DNA of 10,494 nucleotides from Pseudomonadota bacterium (GTDB lineage Bacteria; Pseudomonadota; Gammaproteobacteria; Burkholderiales; Thiobacillaceae): positions 1-10,494 of the forward strand of contig JAJYXA010000051.1 in assembly GCA_021791235.1 (NCBI GenBank), written 5' to 3'. The notes under the pieces were generated by a model. The model was not told where the DNA came from. It made no database searches and was given only the letters and a program-made list of their open reading frames with translations. A program made the translations under genes and the position numbers. Positions 8,109 through 10,494 of this stretch are shown in pieces; the stretch's first letter is position 1, and each line of letters begins with the position of its first letter.

Positions 8109-8117
8109 TGTGGATAA
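8109..8117 (-). promoter_or_regulatory. DnaA box upstream of dnaA
   Basis: TGTGGATAA on the plus strand, a perfect TTATCCACA on the minus strand. It lies 8 nt before the AAGGAG site and 67 nt before the preferred dnaA start. DnaA binding at such a site commonly represses dnaA transcription, so autoregulation is likely. No clear dnaA promoter could be placed on the plus strand. Confidence 0.8.
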
Positions 8118-8125
8118 CCTCATCG

Positions 8126-8131
8126 AAGGAG
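8126..8131 (+). promoter_or_regulatory. AAGGAG ribosome-binding-like site upstream of dnaA
   Basis: This is the only good Shine-Dalgarno sequence before dnaA. It lies 14 nt from an in-frame TTG (8146), 23 nt from an ATG (8155) and 53 nt from the ATG favoured by homology (8185). It therefore argues for an earlier start than homology does, although the spacing is long even for the TTG. Confidence 0.45.
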
Positions 8132-8184
8132 AGTAAGATTCACGTTTGAATCCCATGCAGCTTCCCGCCCCTCGACCCTCGACT

Positions 8185-9528
8185 ATGGATTCCTTCTGGG
8201 ACCTTTGCCAAGAGCGCTTTCGCGCCAATCTGACCCAGCAGCAATTCAGCACATGGATCAAGCCCCTGGTTTTTGACGACGCGGGCGGAGACGTGCGCAT
8301 TCTGGCGCCCAACCACTTCGTGATGGACTGGGTACGCGAGAAATTCGCCGAACACATCGACAGCTGGGCGCAGGAATTTTATGCACGCCCCGTCGCCATT
8401 ACCTACGCGCTCGGCAAGAAACCCAGCGCCCCGCGTACGCATGCCGCGCCGGCATCGCCCACGGCTCCTGCGGAGATTCCGGCCAGCGTCGCCGTGCCTG
8501 CGCAGATGGGGATGCGCATCAACCCCGGCTTCACCTTCGACAATTTCGTCTCCGGCCGCGCCAACCAGCTGGCGCGCGCGGCTGCGCTGCAAATCGCCGA
8601 CAATCCCGGGGTCGCCTACAACCCGCTGTTCGTCTACGGCGGCGTCGGCCTAGGCAAGACCCACCTGCTGCAGGCCATCGGCAACACCGTGCGCCAGGCC
8701 AATCCCAACGCACGCATCAGCTACATCCACGCCAACGATTACGTCGACGACGTGGTCAAGGCCTATCTGAACAAGCAATTCGACGATCTGAAACGGCGCT
8801 ACATGTCGCTCGACCTGCTGCTGATCGACGACATCCAGTTCCTCGCCAAGAAAGACCGTACCCAGGAAGAGTTTTTCTATGTCTTCAACTCGCTGATCGA
8901 GAACAAGAAGCAGATCGTCATCACCTGCGACACCTTCCCCAAGGAAATCAGCGGCCTCGACGACCGCCTGAAATCCCGCTTTGCCTGGGGCCTGACGGTG
9001 GCCGTCGAGCCGCCTGAACTGGAAATGCGGGTGGCGATCCTGCTGGCCAAGGCGCAGGCGGAAAACATCAAGCTCGACGAGAACGTCGCCTTTTTCATCG
9101 CCAAGCAGGTACGTTCCAACGTGCGTGAACTGGAAGGTGCCCTGAAACGGGTGATCGCGTTCTCGCGCTTCCATGAAAAGCCGATCACCATGGAACTGGT
9201 GAAGGAGGCGCTGCGCGACCTCATCGCCTCGACCTCGCGTATCGTCTCGATCGAGAACATCCAGAAAACCGTCGCCGACTTCTACAAGATCAAGGTCGCC
9301 GACATGTTTTCCAAGAAACGCACACGCAATCTGGCGCGTCCCCGCCAGATTGCCATGGCGCTGGCCAAGGAACTCACCAACCAGAGCCTGCCGGAAATCG
9401 GCGAATCCTTCGGCGGGCGCGACCACACCACAGTGATCCATGCCTGTCGCAAGGTTGCCGAGTTGCGCGAGACCGAGGCCGACATCGGCCGCGACTATCT
9501 GGTGTTGTTACAAAGCCTGACAGGCTGA
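8185..9528 (+). CDS. dnaA: Chromosomal replication initiator protein DnaA
   Basis: DnaA binds DnaA boxes at oriC, melts the origin and loads DnaB helicase. From the ATG at 8185 the protein has 447 residues. Domain I (1 to about 75) begins [12 protein letters not shown], aligned with E. coli MSLSLWQQC. The linker (about 78-108) is rich in Ala and Pro. The AAA+ domain III has Walker A GGVGLGKT (152-159, Lys158), Walker B LLIDD (212-216), the likely arginine finger Arg265 in KSRF and sensor II Arg314 in VRELEGA. Domain IV ends with the DNA-binding signature [15 protein letters not shown] (410-424). Earlier in-frame starts exist at 8155 (ATG) and 8146 (TTG). The codons between 8146 and 8185 use CGA, CCT and CTT, unlike the gene body, which together with homology favours 8185; the AAGGAG site favours 8146. 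Divergent from rpmH and followed by dnaN. Confidence 0.97.
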   Translation: MDSFWDLCQERFRANLTQQQFSTWIKPLVFDDAGGDVRILAPNHFVMDWVREKFAEHIDSWAQEFYARPVAITYALGKKPSAPRTHAAPASPTAPAEIPASVAVPAQMGMRINPGFTFDNFVSGRANQLARAAALQIADNPGVAYNPLFVYGGVGLGKTHLLQAIGNTVRQANPNARISYIHANDYVDDVVKAYLNKQFDDLKRRYMSLDLLLIDDIQFLAKKDRTQEEFFYVFNSLIENKKQIVITCDTFPKEISGLDDRLKSRFAWGLTVAVEPPELEMRVAILLAKAQAENIKLDENVAFFIAKQVRSNVRELEGALKRVIAFSRFHEKPITMELVKEALRDLIASTSRIVSIENIQKTVADFYKIKVADMFSKKRTRNLARPRQIAMALAKELTNQSLPEIGESFGGRDHTTVIHACRKVAELRETEADIGRDYLVLLQSLTG

Positions 9529-9536
9529 GGATGAAA

Positions 9537-9545
9537 TGTGGATAA
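9537..9545 (-). promoter_or_regulatory. DnaA box just after dnaA
   Basis: Plus-strand TGTGGATAA, a perfect TTATCCACA on the minus strand, 8 nt after the dnaA stop codon. It forms an inverted pair with the box at 9605-9613, with 59 nt between them. Confidence 0.85.
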
Positions 9546-9604
9546 AGCGAGCCAAGCGCCCGGAGCGGGAAATCCATCCCCATCCCTCCCGCGTTTCCCC
9601 GCTT

Positions 9605-9613
9605 TTATCCACA
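9605..9613 (+). promoter_or_regulatory. DnaA box upstream of dnaN
   Basis: Perfect TTATCCACA on the plus strand, in opposite orientation to the box at 9537-9545. It lies 94 nt before the dnaN start and on the side of the AT-rich stretch. Confidence 0.85.
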
Positions 9614-9707
9614 GCCCAAAACAAGCAACAAGCCGCTGTTTAAATTGGATAAAAAGGCTTACCCCCAGTTTCAGGCCGCCTTTATTATGATTCTCAGGAA
9701 TATATAA

Positions 9708-10494
9708 ATGCTATTAGTACAAAGCGAACGCAACGCACTGCTGGCTTCCCTCACTGCTGTCGTGGGAGTGGTCGAACGCCGTCATACCCTGCCCATCCTG
9801 TCCAATCTCCTGCTGGAGAAAAAGGGTAGCAAACTGACCCTGCTGGCCACCGATCTGGAATTGCAGGTGAGCACGCAACTGGACGTGCAGGCGGGCGAGG
9901 ATTTCGCCATCACCATCGCGGCCCGCAAGCTGTTCGACATCGTGCGGGCGCTGCCCGATTCCGCCAAGCTCAAGCTCGACTCCAAGGACAGCCAAGTGGT
10001 GGTCAGCGCAGGCAAATCGCGCTTCACGCTGCAGACCCTGCCCGCCGCTGATTTTCCGCGGGTCGAGACCGGCGCCGGCTTGGGCGAGGCGATCCGCCTG
10101 CCGCAAAAGACGCTGAAGCGCCTGTTGCAGCTGGTGCAGTTCGCCATGGCGAGCCAGGACATCCGCTATTACCTCAACGGCATGCTGCTGGTGCTGGAAG
10201 GCAAGCAGTTGCGCGTGGTGGCGACCGACGGCCACCGCCTGAGCTATGCCGAAACTGAATTGGAAACCGAAGCTGCAGCGCGCGAAGTCATCATTCCGCG
10301 CAAGACCGTGGTCGAACTGTCGAAGCTGCTGGGCGACGTCGACGATCCGGTCGAACTGCGCATCGGCACCAACCAGGTCACCATCACCCTGCCCGGCACC
10401 GAACTGGTGACCAAGGTGGTCGACGGCAAATTCCCCGACTACCAGCGCGTGATCCCGGCCAACCAGCCGCGCCACCTCAAGGCCAACCGCCAGA
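9708..10494 (+). CDS. dnaN: DNA polymerase III beta subunit, sliding clamp (3' end cut off by window edge)
   Basis: The first 262 residues of the beta clamp, the ring that holds DNA polymerase III on DNA (about 366 residues in E. coli). Domain 1 begins MLLVQSERNALLASL and contains RRHTLPILSNLLL (24-36). Domain 2 contains the family motif VATDGHRLS (171-179), and the sequence FPDYQRVIP (242-250) marks the beginning of the third domain. The start ATG (9708-9710) has AGGA (9696-9699) 8 nt upstream. No terminator is evident after dnaA, so dnaN may be read from the dnaA promoter, its own promoter, or both; an AT-rich segment directly upstream could hold a promoter but no convincing -35 was found. 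Confidence 0.97.
   Translation, partial: MLLVQSERNALLASLTAVVGVVERRHTLPILSNLLLEKKGSKLTLLATDLELQVSTQLDVQAGEDFAITIAARKLFDIVRALPDSAKLKLDSKDSQVVVSAGKSRFTLQTLPAADFPRVETGAGLGEAIRLPQKTLKRLLQLVQFAMASQDIRYYLNGMLLVLEGKQLRVVATDGHRLSYAETELETEAAAREVIIPRKTVVELSKLLGDVDDPVELRIGTNQVTITLPGTELVTKVVDGKFPDYQRVIPANQPRHLKANRQ

Larger units (their letters stand above)
9529..9707. other. Candidate replication origin (oriC) between dnaA and dnaN
   Basis: This 179-bp gene-free segment holds two perfect DnaA boxes in opposite orientation (9537-9545 and 9605-9613), a degenerate box-like ATTGGATAA (9644-9652, seven of nine), a GC-rich inverted repeat between the perfect boxes (GCGGGA 9565-9570 and TCCCGC 9587-9592), and an AT-rich tail (24 of 29 bases A or T at 9681-9709) that could serve as the unwinding element. 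The position between dnaA and dnaN is a known oriC location. Few boxes are present compared with E. coli, so the functional origin could extend into the rpmH-dnaA gap. Confidence 0.65.

Noticed and set aside
8650..9441. 263-codon minus-strand open frame inside dnaA
   Set aside because: Antisense shadow of the conserved AAA+ and DNA-binding domains of DnaA.

Overview
The window looks like the replication-origin neighbourhood of a GC-rich betaproteobacterial chromosome. The order rpmH-rnpA-yidC-mnmE on the minus strand, facing dnaA-dnaN on the plus strand, is a classic proteobacterial oriC arrangement. The protein sequences (DnaA, YidC, MnmE, DnaN), the high GC content and a neighbouring cytochrome c'/cytochrome b561 pair suggest a respiratory betaproteobacterium, possibly of the Thiobacillus type. 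The genus is an inference from memory of such proteins, not a database result.

Minus strand, right to left (direction of transcription): a sigma70-like promoter (8038-8067) drives rpmH (L34), followed by rnpA (RNase P protein), yidC (membrane insertase) and mnmE (tRNA-U34 modification GTPase). These four genes are tightly packed: 29 nt, then 11 nt, then a 29-nt overlap. The yidD gene commonly found between rnpA and yidC is missing. After a 200-bp gap come a lipoprotein-type cytochrome c' and a cytochrome b561, which overlap by ATGA. After another 197-bp gap, containing two 12-bp repeats, comes a full-length ABC exporter (TMD-NBD fusion) ending at a hairpin terminator. A 314-bp gene-free stretch then leads to a DEAD-box RNA helicase whose 3' part runs off the left edge. 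Three hairpins can be drawn in the presumed leader of the helicase.

Plus strand: dnaA (8185-9528 or slightly longer), a 179-bp dnaA-dnaN gap with two perfect, oppositely oriented DnaA boxes and an AT-rich end, then dnaN (the beta clamp), which runs off the right edge. A third perfect DnaA box lies just upstream of dnaA and suggests autoregulation.

Most of this is conserved core machinery: replication initiation, ribosome/RNase P supply, membrane insertion and tRNA modification. I see no defence system, CRISPR array, IS element, prophage, rRNA or tRNA gene. The points worth a second look are the cytochrome c'/b561 pair, the missing yidD, the repeat pair upstream of the ABC exporter, the structured helicase leader, and the compact candidate origin. 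I found no convincing undescribed system.
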